Positions 46,804 through 59,092 of a DNA stretch of 64,000 bases are shown here, one piece after another; position 1 is the first letter of the stretch, and each line of letters starts with the position of its first letter. The position numbers and the translations under genes were made by a program. The stretch is from Vespa crabro. Taxonomy: Eukaryota > Arthropoda > Insecta > Hymenoptera > Vespidae. The notes below the pieces were generated by a model, which worked only from the letters and a program-made list of their open reading frames with translations, searched no databases and was not told the origin of the DNA. The stretch is taken from NCBI RefSeq assembly GCF_910589235.1, contig NC_060960.1:7196339-7260338 (forward strand), read 5' to 3'.

Positions 46804-48280
46804 CCATACGAATATCGTGCTCATAGTACTACAAGCCAAGCTTGAGCTCACGTATCAACGCCGTATTTGCTGTACGGTTTTATGCAAATGTAATCAGATT
46901 GTTTGCCGTTCGTTCGGGCATCGTGTAAACGACCCTTCGGACGTGTTACGTTTAACGGTCGAGTGTGCGCATGCGTGCGAGCGCATCGCCGAGAGATGGA
47001 TACCTCGATTCCTTAATCGATCCTACACGCGGCCACTCGCGAAGAACCGCCTCGATAAATTTTCCTCGCGCTAGTGCACGCGCGCACCTTCGATTATCGG
47101 TTTCTGCGCACGAATCCAACTACTCTACCGGTTTTATGCATAGCCGATAGGCACTCTTTCGAATATTCACGTATGAAAATAGACTTGTTGGCATTGCCAA
47201 GAACGTAAGATGTCTTTATTAACTCTTACGTTCTTTGAAATAAGTTCAAACGTTTTACTTTAAATCATTAATATAATTTAAGATAACTGTGTAAAGAATT
47301 TAACATATATCGGTGACTACTAATATATAAGGATGGTATTATTCGTTTTATTACGTTTTATATACCGTGAATATTATAAGATGCGTTTAGGAAAAGAATA
47401 AAATTATAGATCTTAGTTACTAAGGATTTTTTTATATCGACGACTCGTGTTATAGTAAGGACATTTTAATACGAATGACGCATATATTAACATACTACAA
47501 TTCTTTCGATATTGGAAACAAAGAAACCGAGCGTATATTATCACGTTTATCAAAAGAAAATAAAAACGAGCCGGATAATCATAATAGTATCGTTACATTA
47601 CGTTAACGTCATTGATCAATTTGTCTTATTGTTTTTTCTTTTTTTTTTTTTGATCGATCAATGAAAGTGATGTTCGTTGAAATTAACAATGGTAAATTAT
47701 CTCGTTAGACGATTCTTAATTTTTTATTCTCTCAACGTAACATAACTATGTCGATTAATGGTCGAAGGTTGAAAACCTCGTGACATTCACCAAGAGCTGA
47801 AAGAGAGAGAGAGAGAGAGGGAGGGGCGGGGAAAAGGAGAGAGTGAACTTGTAAAACCCTAACGATGTTACGTGTAATTGGAATGACCCCGTTTGACCAC
47901 TATAATGGTAACCTTCTTTGATTCCGACCTTTGGACTTTGTAAGGTAATCTGGCAACATCATAATGACACTGTCGAAGAACGTAAAAGTACCTTTTGAAG
48001 CTCCCACGGATTTATCTCATAATTATATCAAGAGCTTTAGCCGTTATGAATTCGATATGTCAACGATCGATCATTTTTTATTTCCTTTTAATATATGATC
48101 CTTGAAATCCTGTTTATCCGTTCGGTTGTTGGTCACGCATTTATTATCAGCAATTTAACTACTTCAACGTCAGAGAACGGATCGGCTATAAATCCGAAGT
48201 ACAGTAGTCGGTAGAACGATCGTTGTCGCGATAGGGATGCGCTAGATCGCGGTTGCACGACTCTGCAATGAGAAAGAGGG
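46804..48280. other. Mostly unique stretch, no gene seen
   Basis: A GA run lies at 47800-47842 and a short T run near 47633-47651. Otherwise it is AT-rich and anonymous. Confidence 0.6.
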
Positions 48281-48337
48281 AATGGTGTTGGTGTCGGTGA
48301 TGGTGTTGGTATTGGTGTTAGTATCGGTGAGGGGATG
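48281..48337 (+). repeat. Degenerate (GGTGTT)-type hexamer array
   Basis: GGTGTTGGTGTC-like units with base changes over 55 bp. Confidence 0.8.
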
Positions 48338-48882
48338 GAGGTAGTGGGAGCGACGGAGAGTCGACGGTACAGAGGAGGGATGAGATGTCGAAGGGGGAGG
48401 AAAGGTTGGAATCAGAGGGTGAGAGGGAGAGAAAATGGGAAGCTAGACACTGGCTACGAGTACAGTCGGCTCTGCTGCGCTTCGAGCTATACTTATATCT
48501 ATGGGTGGTGGTGCATGGTATGCCATGATGGCAGTAACTCCGGAATCCCAGGGCTTAAACTCGCCTCGCACCGAGGATCAGCGAGGAAACTTCCCGTACC
48601 GCGGCTTAAAGGCTTCGTGCTTGCTGTTCCCTTGCTTTCCAGAGACCGGGGCAACTTTTCCCTATGTTAATGGGGACAATATGATCATACGTGGCTCGCT
48701 CGTGCATTTTATAGGCCGTTTCTTCGAGTCTCGCGCACGTGCGAGATCGAGTTCTGTCCTTCGAGAACGTACTTACCTATCTACCTATTCTACCTAATAA
48801 AAGCGACCAAATGATTTATGTCCTATCGAGAAATCAAATCATACGAAATCCATCCAACCGTTAGAAAGATTTTTATTATTTT
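48338..48882. other. Complex GC-balanced stretch with overlapping open frames
   Basis: Two plus frames of 111 and 98 codons overlap here (48335-48670, 48501-48797). Neither matches a family I know and no start or splice context singles one out. The stretch is the least repeat-like of the open-frame regions, so a cryptic exon cannot be excluded. Confidence 0.35.
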
Positions 48883-48968
48883 TTCTTTCTTCTTTACCTC
48901 ATGCACATACACTTCTTTGCTCTTTCTCTTTCTTTCTCTCTCTCTTTCTATTTTTTTTTTTTTATTTT
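48883..48968 (+). repeat. CTTT/T-rich tract
   Basis: Pyrimidine sequence grading into T-rich. Confidence 0.8.
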
Positions 48969-51900
48969 TCAATCGATAAAACGTAATCATAGCGTTAGAT
49001 TCTATGACCGATTTAATAAAAGGCGCTCGTTCAACTGGTTTATCGATGCTGCACGAGATGGAAAGTATTTGAGCTTGTCGATTACTTAGATTTATCGTTT
49101 GTTCGAATGGAGGTTTATGACGGTCGTTATATTGAATCAAAGTCCAAGTACCATCTTGCTCTGGTTATTCACCTGGTTATTTGCTAAGTATCTCCCTTCT
49201 TAGCGATTTAGATTGATATATTTAATTTGTTCGCATTGTAATGAAGATGTAACTTTGTTAGATGCGATATCTTAAAAAGATTATGCCGTTTGTTAATTGA
49301 AATGAAAAGGAATAAATATTTTTGCGAATTGTCTCTCTTACGTAATCCCTACGTTCCCCTTCGTTTGCTTATACCTATGTAAATATTTATCTTTTAACAT
49401 TTTCATATTCATATGGCAATAGATCGTTCTAATCTCCAATAAGTATAACTTCCTTTTACGAAGACGTCTTTGCTATTGCTAATAAAGACATTAATATTGA
49501 CGGCAAAAGTATCCCGATGTGTTGTATGGTTTCTCCAGGAGGGCGAGCGTGCGATTCGAGTTTGGGATAACGCTTGGGAATAGAACGCTCGGTCACGACA
49601 TGAATAACATTTAAGCATAAAAGATGAGAACGAAACAAGAGTATCTACTTATTGCTTATTCATACGAGACTGAAAGAATGCAGCCTTCGTGCAGGATTTA
49701 CTTTTCGTTACGAACTATCTTTATGTTGTGTTTCTATGTTTCGATTTTTTTTCTTTCTATTTTCTTTTCTTTTCTTTTCTTTTTTCTTCTTCTTTTCTTT
49801 CCCTCTCGATAAATTCAATTTATTATCGTTATCGTTCGAACTAGGAAGAGGAAGTTTTTAACAACGATATATTATAGAAATTTTAATAATCGTAAACTGC
49901 ATTCCTATTGAAAATGATAACGATGCGTTTTTCGAAAAAAAAAATTTGCATCGCATTTTATCATCCGTCTATGTCATTCGGTCGTAAAACTTGGCAAATA
50001 GTTTTTTATATGTATACGTAATCTTGGCAGCATCTAAAGTATTCCTTAGTTCTCCCCCTCCCTCCCTTCTTTTTTTTTCAGTTTCATCGAATCGAACGAG
50101 AAACTGTAACCATTTTGGGATAAGGGGTTCCGATCTTTTTCCAATTAGGTCGTCCTTCTAAAAGGCAGCCGCACGATTTATTTCAGTGCAGGACAGCGTG
50201 TGGTCACCATGGTAGTCGGATTCCTTCAAAATGAGCGGCAGATGTTGATGCCGGCGCCATTCTTTCGAAACGATCCAGTGGGATTTCGGTCTCCGCCATG
50301 CCACGCTTTCACCCTCGAACTATACTCGTTACGAGAAAAGCACACGAACTAAGGAAATTCGAGCCGCAATATGATATTCCTTCGCTAGATGTATCTTCTA
50401 TTGGTGACACGTTTTTTTTTTTTTTTACAAAGAAAGACGATTGGAGAGATATCCCTTTTCTCTTTTTTCTTTCTTTTTTTTTTTTTTTTAAGAAATAGTT
50501 AAATCATTTTTCATTTAGTAAGTAGTAAGAGTAATTTATCAATATCAGATATCAGATTAGATATATAAGAGTTATCTTATTAATCAATTTATAAATCATC
50601 TATCTCTTTCTCCACATATATCTCTATATATGTATATAATAAGAATTTTATATTTTAAATAATTTCTATCGAAAATTTCTTTCTTTATATATCGACATCA
50701 AAAGAATTTTATATAAGTCGATTTAAGAGGGAAGCATGAAATGTGTTATGAATGAACGACAGATGTCAGTTAACATTTCGATCATCAATGGATAGAGTTC
50801 TATCTTTCGGGATAGTTCCATTGCGGTTCTTCCTATATTATGGTAACAAGAAGGGCACGGACGAAATGTCAAAAAGTATGGTTTCTTGAGTATCGGGTTT
50901 CCTTTCGAAGTGGGACGACGTCCCTCCCACGTACCTAACAATTCCTCTGATTAGCTCTCGTAGCTGGCTTACAATTTGCCAATTTGGCCGAAAAACTCGT
51001 AAAGCATTGGCGCCGCGCTGCAACGAGCGCCGTGCGCTCTCCGTATTGCCGCCATATGCAGGGGACATCCCTCACATATATCTCACGACCTTCCCTCCGT
51101 GCTCGTTTATTTTCGTAACAAAGTTGCTCGATCGAGAACGATAATACGATAAAACTTTTGGTCTCATTTATGATGATCGCAAAATTGTCACCAATTTGCG
51201 AATACACTTGTCTCTCCTTCCCCTGTATTCGTTATCGTAAGAAAAAAAAAAAAAAGAAAAAAAGAAAAGAAAAGAAAAAGAAAAGAAAAGAAAAGAAATA
51301 ATAATAATAAAAAAAGATATTAAGATTGAACTCAAAGAAGAAAACGAAAGATGGATCCTTATATCTTGTCATAATTAACGAGGATGAATACCTTTAACGA
51401 GCCTGTGTGTTAAATTTATTCGAAACTCTTGGGAAAGTTGCACTTCCTTCGTTGCTGCCTAATATGCCGACGATTTAATTGGATAAACCTTGTAAAAACT
51501 TCGTAAGAATTTATGGACTTGTAGCAAAATTGAATATAGTTTGGATCTCCCGTTTTGGTAGAACGACTATAACGAGTGACCATATTTGAACGAGTATGTT
51601 AATGTTAAATGATAAAAATGATTAATTTTATTCTACTATTAAAAGCTTTGATTATAATAACTTTATAAGTTTTAATTTATGTAGTAACTATACGTGTAAA
51701 TGAATATTACCTGGTAGTAGTAACTAGTTCACGTTTCGATCGCGTTAGAAAAACGACGATAGATCTATGTTAGAAAGCCGTTTCTTTGTCATCCGCGTTA
51801 TAACTTTGCTCCTCGGGAAATTGATTAGAGAATGGGTACGCGGTGCCTTATCTTCCCCTTGCACTCCTGGGGATCAAAATCCCCAGTCTTGAAATATCTC

Positions 51901-53080
51901 GTACTTCCCCGAAATTAATATTTGTTATATCATTCGTTGGTGGAATCTGGTTGATGCGAGAATCGAGTCGTTTGCGATGTCGCCATAAATCTATGAGAAA
52001 AATCATTAGGATTTTATCAAGATCTTTTTTGTTTAACTAAGAAGAAATTAATTTGTTGTTTGTCGTTTGTTGAAACTTTACGTTTCTCATGTAATAGATA
52101 TTTTTTATTCCTTTTCATTCTTTGTTTTTTTGTTCTTTTTTTTTTTCTTTTTTTTTTTTCTAAATCGTTTACGATTTACGATCGAGTCGGTGCAATCGAT
52201 AGAACGAACAGAACGCTTTTGTTCTCCGGTAGCTCGTGATTTTTTCTTCTTCTTTTTTTTTTCTTTTTCTTTTTTTTTCTTTCAATGATTTCATAGTCAC
52301 ATTTATTTTATCGAGCAATCAACGATAACCTTTTCAAGATGCACGACACCTTGGGACAGAATCGAAGGATATATAAAAGTTAGTTTATCGATCTTTCGAT
52401 TGCGTGTCGCGAGTCTCTCTGGCGAGGACATGCAGATCGTGAAACTCATTGTCGGAACGGGATTGTTCCGAATGCTTCCAAGAGATTCCATTGTTCCCAG
52501 AGAAAATGTTTTGAGCGTTCGTCGCGAAACGTTTCGATAGATCGATCAAAGTAACGAGATCATACGAGATGGATTAAGTTTGCTTCGTTAATCTCACTTT
52601 ATTCTCTCCTTTTAGCTTATTCTATTAAGATCGTGAAAGAATAAAATAATATAAGTAAAAATATATGTATATATTAAATCTAAAATCGATAAATAAAATT
52701 CTAATCGTCAAACGACTAGTCCACGATTGGATTCGTCGAAAATATGTACTAAAAAAAAAAAAAGAAAAAAGAAAAAAAAAGAGTCAATATTAATCTTCGA
52801 AAATTCTCTTATAACGCAATAATTTGAATATAATTCGATAGAATTTCAAATGAAATTTGATGAAATTGTCGGCGTAAAAAAAAAATATAAGAAATATTTA
52901 AAATCATCGTCGAAGCGAGAAGAATCTTCGAAGCAAGTGCCGAACGGAATACAAAATATATTGGAAAGTTTAATAATCGAGAATCAGGACGATGCGAATA
53001 GCCCTGTATTCGGCTCACGGATGATGCGACGATGATGATCCGCCATCTCGCCGCAACTTGGGAGGTCCGCTCTTGATATC
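48969..53080. other. Long AT-rich, mostly unique stretch, no gene seen
   Basis: T/A tracts lie at 49748-49805, 50410-50426, 50458-50492, 51240-51312, 52098-52163, 52241-52285 and 52751-52782. Acceptor-like sites end at 50081 and 50186; the second precedes a 47-codon frame (50209-50352) that begins in CACCATGG. A 7-bp inverted repeat TCGGAAC/GTTCCGA with a 6-base loop sits at 52452-52471. No gene is supported. Confidence 0.5.
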
Positions 53081-53287
53081 CCCCCTCCTCTTATTCTGTC
53101 CCTCCGTCTTCTCCTCTCTTGCCCTCACCTGCCCTTCCACCCGTTTCTTCTTCGTACACGCTTCTCTCCTTCCCTTCTTCTCTTTCATCGGTCGCGATCC
53201 TCATCCCTCCCTTTACCCTCTCTTCATTCTTTTCTCTCTTCTTCTTGCTCCTGGCATCCGTCTCTCTCTCTCTCCCTCTTTCTCTCT

Positions 53288-53331
<44 letters not shown>

Positions 53332-53390
53332 CTCTTCTTCTTCATCCTCCTCTTTCTCTACCTCGCGCTTTCATCGTCTCCTCGCGGCAG
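53081..53390 (+). repeat. Long pyrimidine tract with (TA)20
   Basis: About 300 bp dominated by C/T, interrupted by about 20 TA units (53290-53330). Overlapping frames are repeat translations. Confidence 0.85.
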
Positions 53391-53396
53391 GTAAAC
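53331..53396 (+). other. Weak candidate recursive splice site
   Basis: A long pyrimidine tract (tcctcttcttcttcatcctc and onward) ends in GCGGCAG at 53390, which abuts GTAAAC. The layout is acceptor next to donor, but the bases just before CAG are GC-rich and the donor GTAAAC is poor. The tract is also part of a 300-bp pyrimidine repeat, so chance is a serious alternative. Confidence 0.15.
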
Positions 53397-53894
53397 TTCT
53401 ATTCTCCTCATTCTCATCGTCGTCTTCGTCGTTGTCGTTGTCGTCTCCGAGGAAGAAGATATGCCCACGGGAGTATCGACGAGCTTTGGTAATATTTTTT
53501 GCATCGAAGCCCACAGAAGAAAATAAGACCTATGAGAAAGTGGCTGGCGGTTTCATTTCTTCGGGACATGCACGATACTCCTTCAGATAGGATTAAGCAA
53601 CGACGTTCAAAGGGCCTTTTTCAAAGTGATGTCTCTTCTTCGAGATGGCCGATAACTCGAGCAACGTCACTTTATATACCACCGAGTTCTATCGACTTCC
53701 TGATATTGATTTTTTTTTCCTTCCCCCTTTTCGTGTCGCAAAAACGTTAAATTCATTTTAGATTATCGTGATTAGAGATCGTGATTTAGAGATCGTGCGT
53801 TCACATTTTCCTCCGTTTATTATAAATTCGAAGGTATACAAGGTAAAGAGGGCTTTGTCCTTTTCTTTTTCTTTTTCTTTTATTTTAATTTATT

Positions 53895-53930
53895 CCCCTC
53901 CCCCACCCCCATCCCCTCCCTCCATCCCCC
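53895..53930 (-). other. G-quadruplex / i-motif sequence (G-rich strand is minus)
   Basis: C runs of 4, 5, 5, 4, 3 and 5 with spacers of 1-5 bases; more than the four runs needed. Confidence 0.7.
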
Positions 53931-54344
53931 GCTTGTAGAAACACCAAAATATTCTTATTCTCATTAAACTAATCCTTATTATTACAACGTTGTAATAATG
54001 ATTAAGGTAGAAATTCATGATATTAAGAAGTCGAACGTCGTGTTTTCCATAATTTCATTATACCAAAAGAACAAGATCGATAGACCGATAGTAAGAACTC
54101 ACAGGTTGCAACTTCCAAGCACGCGTCTCGAAATCGGCTCGCGTTTCTCTTACCTTTTATTCTCTTTTATCTTTATAAACCTACGATTGGGAAGATTTCA
54201 CGGTGCAAATTATACGAACGTTTTCGCGTTCAACGATAAATTCGTCGTTGGAGGACGTGCAGAAGTGAATCGAAGGAGCGAGAAACTAAGTAAAACGATG
54301 ATCGTTCACGAAGAAGAAAATAAAGGAAGTTGAAACGAAGTATA

Positions 54345-54359
54345 CAGAGAGAAAGAGAG

Positions 54360-54391
<32 letters not shown>
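54345..54391 (+). repeat. (GA)n microsatellite
   Basis: GA with GAAAA interruptions. Confidence 0.9.
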
Positions 54392-54394
<3 letters not shown>

Positions 54395-54699
54395 GAACAT
54401 GGGAAGAAAGAAGAAGAGAGAGAAGAAGATAAGGGGTTGGGGTTTGAGGTACATATAAACCGTGCTAAAGTGCTTGTGTTGGAGAGAAGAAAAGTGGGAT
54501 CCGCATGAAAGCCGAGCACACCGCTGCATCGATAAACGTAACGTCCGTAATAACCGGCAATTTGCGAGAAGGACTTTTAGTTAGGCAGCTCGCGTACTCA
54601 GCCATTTCATGAGGGAGAAGAGAATCGGTGAAGCCAAGAGGTTTGGCAAGAGGGGAAAGAGGAATCCTGGCGATGGGAGTAATTGCTGTAAGAGGGCTT

Positions 54700-54720
54700 G
54701 CTCTCTCTCTCTCTCTCTCT

Positions 54721-54768
<48 letters not shown>

Positions 54769-54994
54769 ATCTATCTCGTTCTGGTCTTATCGGGATTTTG
54801 CGACGACATTGCTCGTCCTCGTCCGAGCCGCTGGTCGTGACTCGGAAGAGATGAGAACAGCGTTGGAAGACGGTGCAAAATGAAATTCGTTCGCGAGACC
54901 AAGACCTCTTTTATTCTTTCGTGGAAATTCCATCTCGTACTACACGATCGAGGCTGCCTTTAAACGATAAAATGAAAACCACCCATGCGTGAAT

Positions 54995-55037
<43 letters not shown>

Positions 55038-55050
55038 TCTTTTTCTCTTT
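54700..55050 (+). repeat. Two (CT)n arrays
   Basis: CT units at 54700-54778 (ending in CTAT) and 54997-55050. The 218 bp between is unique. Confidence 0.9.
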
Positions 55051-55099
55051 CGATCGAAATATTTCATACGTGAAATTTTTTTTCTTTTTTTTCCTTCCA

Positions 55100-55460
55100 C
55101 TATTTTTCCTCATGCATGCTCTAAAATTCCTCTATGAAATCAATCGCTTTTATTAAGAAAAAATATACGGTCTATAAATTCGAACGGTTAAAAAAATCTC
55201 TTTACAATGCAATTCTCTTACGATCCCCATGGACGCTTTCGACTTATGATTAATGACACGGTACTCAAAGGATTAGAATTTAGATCGGCCGAAAAAGTCG
55301 ACCATCTCGAATGTTATCGAACGTATTCTTGCTAATAACTACACTTGCACCGTACGATATCGATGATTTATCTCGACGGTTACGACTATCGGCGGCTTTC
55401 TAACGCGGCGCTAATTGCATTAACGCTTAATCGAGGCCTCAAGCTCTAACGCCGATTTTC
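55100..55460. promoter_or_regulatory. Possible cis-regulatory element
   Basis: Complex repeat-free sequence with TGATTAATGA near 55247 and TAATTGCATTAA at 55412-55423, followed by CTTAATCGAGG. The clustered TAAT-core words suit homeodomain or POU factors. It precedes further similar sequence at 55540-55740. No conservation test was possible. Confidence 0.2.
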
Positions 55461-55870
55461 TTTTTTTCTTTTTCATTCTTCTTTTTCTCTGTTTTCTTTC
55501 GTCGTCTTTTTCTTTTCTTTTTTTTTTTTTTTTGTAATTGTATCGCCATTAATCAATGCTACAGGGGTCAACTACGTAACTCGCGAAAGACATCGCTATT
55601 AATTTCAAATACGACATGGCGAATTAAGAATCGCCTATCTCGGCCGAGGAACTACGTGTCCGTGAGAAATACTTCGCGTTTCAATTTAAATTGGAGCCGG
55701 TTTCTGTTCGAAGCGTTTCGTCGATTTAATGCAAATGCCGAATACATTAAAAATCTTAAAGAAATTATATCCTTTTAACCTGGCACATATATTAATACAT
55801 TTTCTTTTTCTTTCTTTCTTTTTTCGTTTATTTATTTATTTATTTATTTATTTATTTTTGTTTTTTTTTC
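55461..55870 (+). repeat. T-rich tract and (TTTA)n
   Basis: T tract 55461-55535 and about seven TTTA units (55827-55856). Between them, 55540-55740 is complex, with TAATTGTATCGCCATTAATC and a TTTCAATTTAAATTGGAG piece. Confidence 0.8.
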
Positions 55871-56061
55871 AAAAGATATAAAACTTATACGACTAAGAAG
55901 ATCATCGTTACTATGATCATGTATTTAGATCATTTTATATTGCGAAATTAAAATGATCATTATTGAATCTGATCGAACGTGCGTCAAAGGTAACGAATTT
56001 TCAGGCATTATTCCAATGAGAAAGCGTGAGAATCTCTCACGAGGGTACCGATCGTCTTCGT

Positions 56062-56113
56062 GAAAAAAGAAAAAAAGAAGAAAAAAAAAGAGAGAAAAAA
56101 GAAAAAAGAAAAA
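56062..56113 (+). repeat. A-rich tract
   Basis: AAAAAG-type purine tract. Confidence 0.85.
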
Positions 56114-57103
56114 TTCTTCATCGTTCCTCGCACCTGACATTTCACGAGTCGAAAGGCAACTGGAGTGAATCACGTCGATCGAAACGGTCTATATCTAAAC
56201 CCTATAAACGGCTCGATACGCGTAACCCTCGTCCCTCTCATCCCCCGCTCGTATTGTCGCAATCCCATTGTGTATTTACGATAAAGTTCGGAGTATTCGG
56301 TCGCGACGCTTTTTCGAATGCTCGTGTTCTATGTCGAGTTTTTGTCGCAATAAAACGCGCCTATCTAATCAAGCTCGGACGAAATTGATGGCTTGGCATT
56401 ATCGCCTTTATGGAATGCGCTATCATCTATCATCGAGTTCGTACGGGTAAACTTGCTTCAACTCGGAAAAAGGATTCTACCATTGTGTCTCGGATTTCCA
56501 CCAAACATCATCTCCTTCTGTTTTTCCTATTCCTCTTCTCCACCCTTTTCGGTACATACTCGATCGACGTCTCCGAAGATCGATGGACCGAACGGATTAC
56601 CATGCTTTTGTTTACCTGACAGCTTTGCCTCGTTCATAAGCGTAGATAGACGGATACTCTCAAAATTCGATTGATTCGACTCTTCAACGTTATCATCAAA
56701 TGAAAACTCGTACCTATATGTGATATTTTTATACGTAGGAAATGTACGTTCGATAAGGGAAAAAAGAAAAAACAAAAACAAATTCCAGGAGGAGGGGGGA
56801 AATATCTTTCTGTCTCATACTCTACTCAGATCTCCTGTCAGTAATTGCTGAATAAAATGGAAATGGGAAGAAGGGAGAGAAAAGAAGAGTCTTTCTCAGA
56901 ATGTCGCGTACCTACCTACTTGTACACAGCGAGAGTAGCGTACTTCGGAAATCGTTAATCAGCGGCGTAACGATTCGCCGCGTTAAAATTCGATGTGTAT
57001 CGGACGAAAAGCAAAGGCCTCGGAATTTATTGGCGGAACCTGCATAGCGGCCAATCTGGCTGGCAACATGGCGCGTTGGCGAAAAAGATGGAGCGACGCT
57101 GTA

Positions 57104-57126
57104 GGGGTATGGGGTGGGTGGTGGGG
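57104..57126 (+). other. G-quadruplex motif
   Basis: G runs of 4, 4, 3 and 4 with loops TAT, T and TGGT on the plus strand. Further G-rich sequence follows to 57175. Confidence 0.65.
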
Positions 57127-57253
57127 AGTTAGTTTGGCAGGAGGCGGTGGTGGCGTGACGGGTGGGGAGTTTAGGTAGGGATAAAGGGTGAGGAGGGTTT
57201 AAGGGAGAGGAACGAAAAATTCTCTTTCTCTCTTGCTTACTTTCTTTCGTGAC

Positions 57254-57271
57254 GGGGCCGGCCCCGCGGGG
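57254..57271. other. Two overlapping GC palindromes
   Basis: GGGGCCGGCCCC (57254-57265) and CCCCGCGGGG (57262-57271) are each perfectly self-complementary and share four bases. A block of 18 consecutive G/C in an AT-rich setting is exceptional here. Confidence 0.9.
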
Positions 57272-57445
57272 ACTAATTTTTATTTTTCCTCTTTTTCCGC
57301 GCTGTATAAGTGCTCCGCGTCCAGCTATTTCTCATAAATTTGAATTAATTTACATGCATTTGAATTTAATGCATCGCCTGTACTTTATCAAAGCAATTAA
57401 GCTTTTAAGCGCGCATTTGCATTAATCCAATGTTTACAATTACGG
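57272..57445. promoter_or_regulatory. Best enhancer-like segment in the window
   Basis: Within about 170 bp: GAATTAATTT (57332-57341), ATTTAATGCA (57364-57373), a TCF-type ATCAAAG (57387-57393), CAATTAAG (57394-57401), a POU octamer ATTTGCAT merged with ATTAATCC (57415-57428), and a forkhead-type TGTTTAC (57431-57437). Spacing is tight and no microsatellite intrudes. The factor assignments come from known consensus words; binding is inference. Confidence 0.3.
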
Positions 57446-57501
57446 GTCCGACCAAAACCTTTTCTTTCGGGTAGCTCGCAGCTTCCTCGCAAGAGATAGG
57501 T

Positions 57502-57560
57502 ATCCTTCCTTCCTTCCTTCCTTCCTTCCTTCCTTCCTTTCTTCCTTCCTACTTTCCTTC
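57502..57560 (+). repeat. (TTCC)n tetranucleotide repeat
   Basis: About 11 near-perfect TTCC units followed by imperfect ones. Confidence 0.95.
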
Positions 57561-58920
57561 CTTTTTTGGTACGAGATGCAACCTTGCGACGATATTATCC
57601 AATGAGAGAATTCGAGGCGTCACGAGATTGAACGGGGTTGGGCGGAACGACTGCTCGTTGCCGAAAACGCGTTGAGGGTTTCTTCTTACTCCGATTATTC
57701 CGCCTCTCGCGTTTTTGGATGAACATTCGAGTTGCAAAGAAATGAGAGGGAAGGTAGCGCGATTATGTGAATCGTTCTTGATCATCGTGCAAGAGATATC
57801 GATCGTTGCTCGTTAATTCGATCGATCGGAACGCGTACGTAAATTCTAAAATTCCAATTTTATTCTTTAACCCTCACCATTATCGAAGCAAACGGAGAAG
57901 CGTTTTCTCCATCGAGATTACGTCGTTGGTAATTAACCTACGCGCGTTTACGTGGTAGCGACGTTCTCGCTTATAGATAACAACCGCGCGTGTTTTACGA
58001 ATCTCTCATCGGAGCACGTTTATTATCCAGAAGAAAGCTCCGAGAGCTAATTAATTCGAGACAGGGAAAAGGTCAGCTTGGAAATCGATGCCGCTACGAG
58101 AGAAGGTTATCGCCAATTAGTGAGCGTGGAAAAATCGTTTAGGGCAACGATGTAAGTTGGTTAACGCGTCGAGAGCTTGGAGTTACCATTGCAAATAAAG
58201 CTATTAAACGAGTAGCGAGTTGGTCGCTCGTTGTTGTCGGTGCTCGTCGCGCGTGCTATCGAACGATCGCGCGCGCGCGTGCGATTAATATTAATCGCTT
58301 TGTACCTACGTATCTACGTATCTTTCGTCAAAGGAATCCAACTACTAACCGAGCATACAACACTAAGCTCGACGTCGACATTTTCCCACTGATTTTATAA
58401 TATTATACGTGATAACCGAGAGACAAATGAGATTACGAAGAGTTATGATTATATATGAACAAAAATTATTATCAAGTTGTTAATCTAAAATTATTATTTC
58501 ACTGAACGTTCTATATCAAGAGAAAAAGAGAGAGGTGAGGGAAACTGAAAACGATCTTCTCCTTTCTCAAACTACATAATTCGTAAGCTCGATCGACGAG
58601 CATCTCTCAGAACATGGATTTTACGCAAATTGATGGGGTTGTAGAGACTAACATTGAAGGGCGATTCGAGAAGCGGTTCGAGGGCTCCTCGGAGCCTAGA
58701 ATGATCCAGATTCCAGGACAGTCGTTTACGATAGGGGAAGGAACGGAAAAGGATTGGTCCTTCGCTCGGTTACGTAGTTACAGGTTGGTCAGGCTCGTGG
58801 TAAGACGAACGAGGCGGCGCGCTACGAGATCTTATCCGAGCGCAGCAGCGGCCACTGAATCATCCGCTTTGAATAGGGCTTCGCTTCACTCCCTATATTA
58901 TACCTATAGGTATCAACCAA
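57561..58920. other. Unique stretch, no gene seen
   Basis: Complex and CpG-rich. A (CG)5-like GATCGCGCGCGCGTGCG occurs at 58265-58281. The 171-codon frame from 58614 starts with about 100 non-repeat codons (MDFTQIDGVVETNIEGR) but matches nothing I know and ends in a CT repeat. Confidence 0.5.
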
Positions 58921-59037
58921 CCTTATACCTACGTAAGTACATGTATATATGTGTACATATGATATGTATATATGATATATATATACATATGTGTGTGTGT
59001 GAATATGTATGTATACATAGTTACGAGCACCCTCTTC

Positions 59038-59079
<42 letters not shown>

Positions 59080-59092
59080 CTCTCTCTCTCCT
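58921..59092 (+). repeat. (TA)/(GT) and (CT)n repeats
   Basis: TATATG/TGTG sequence at 58930-59015 and CT units at 59038-59092. Confidence 0.9.
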
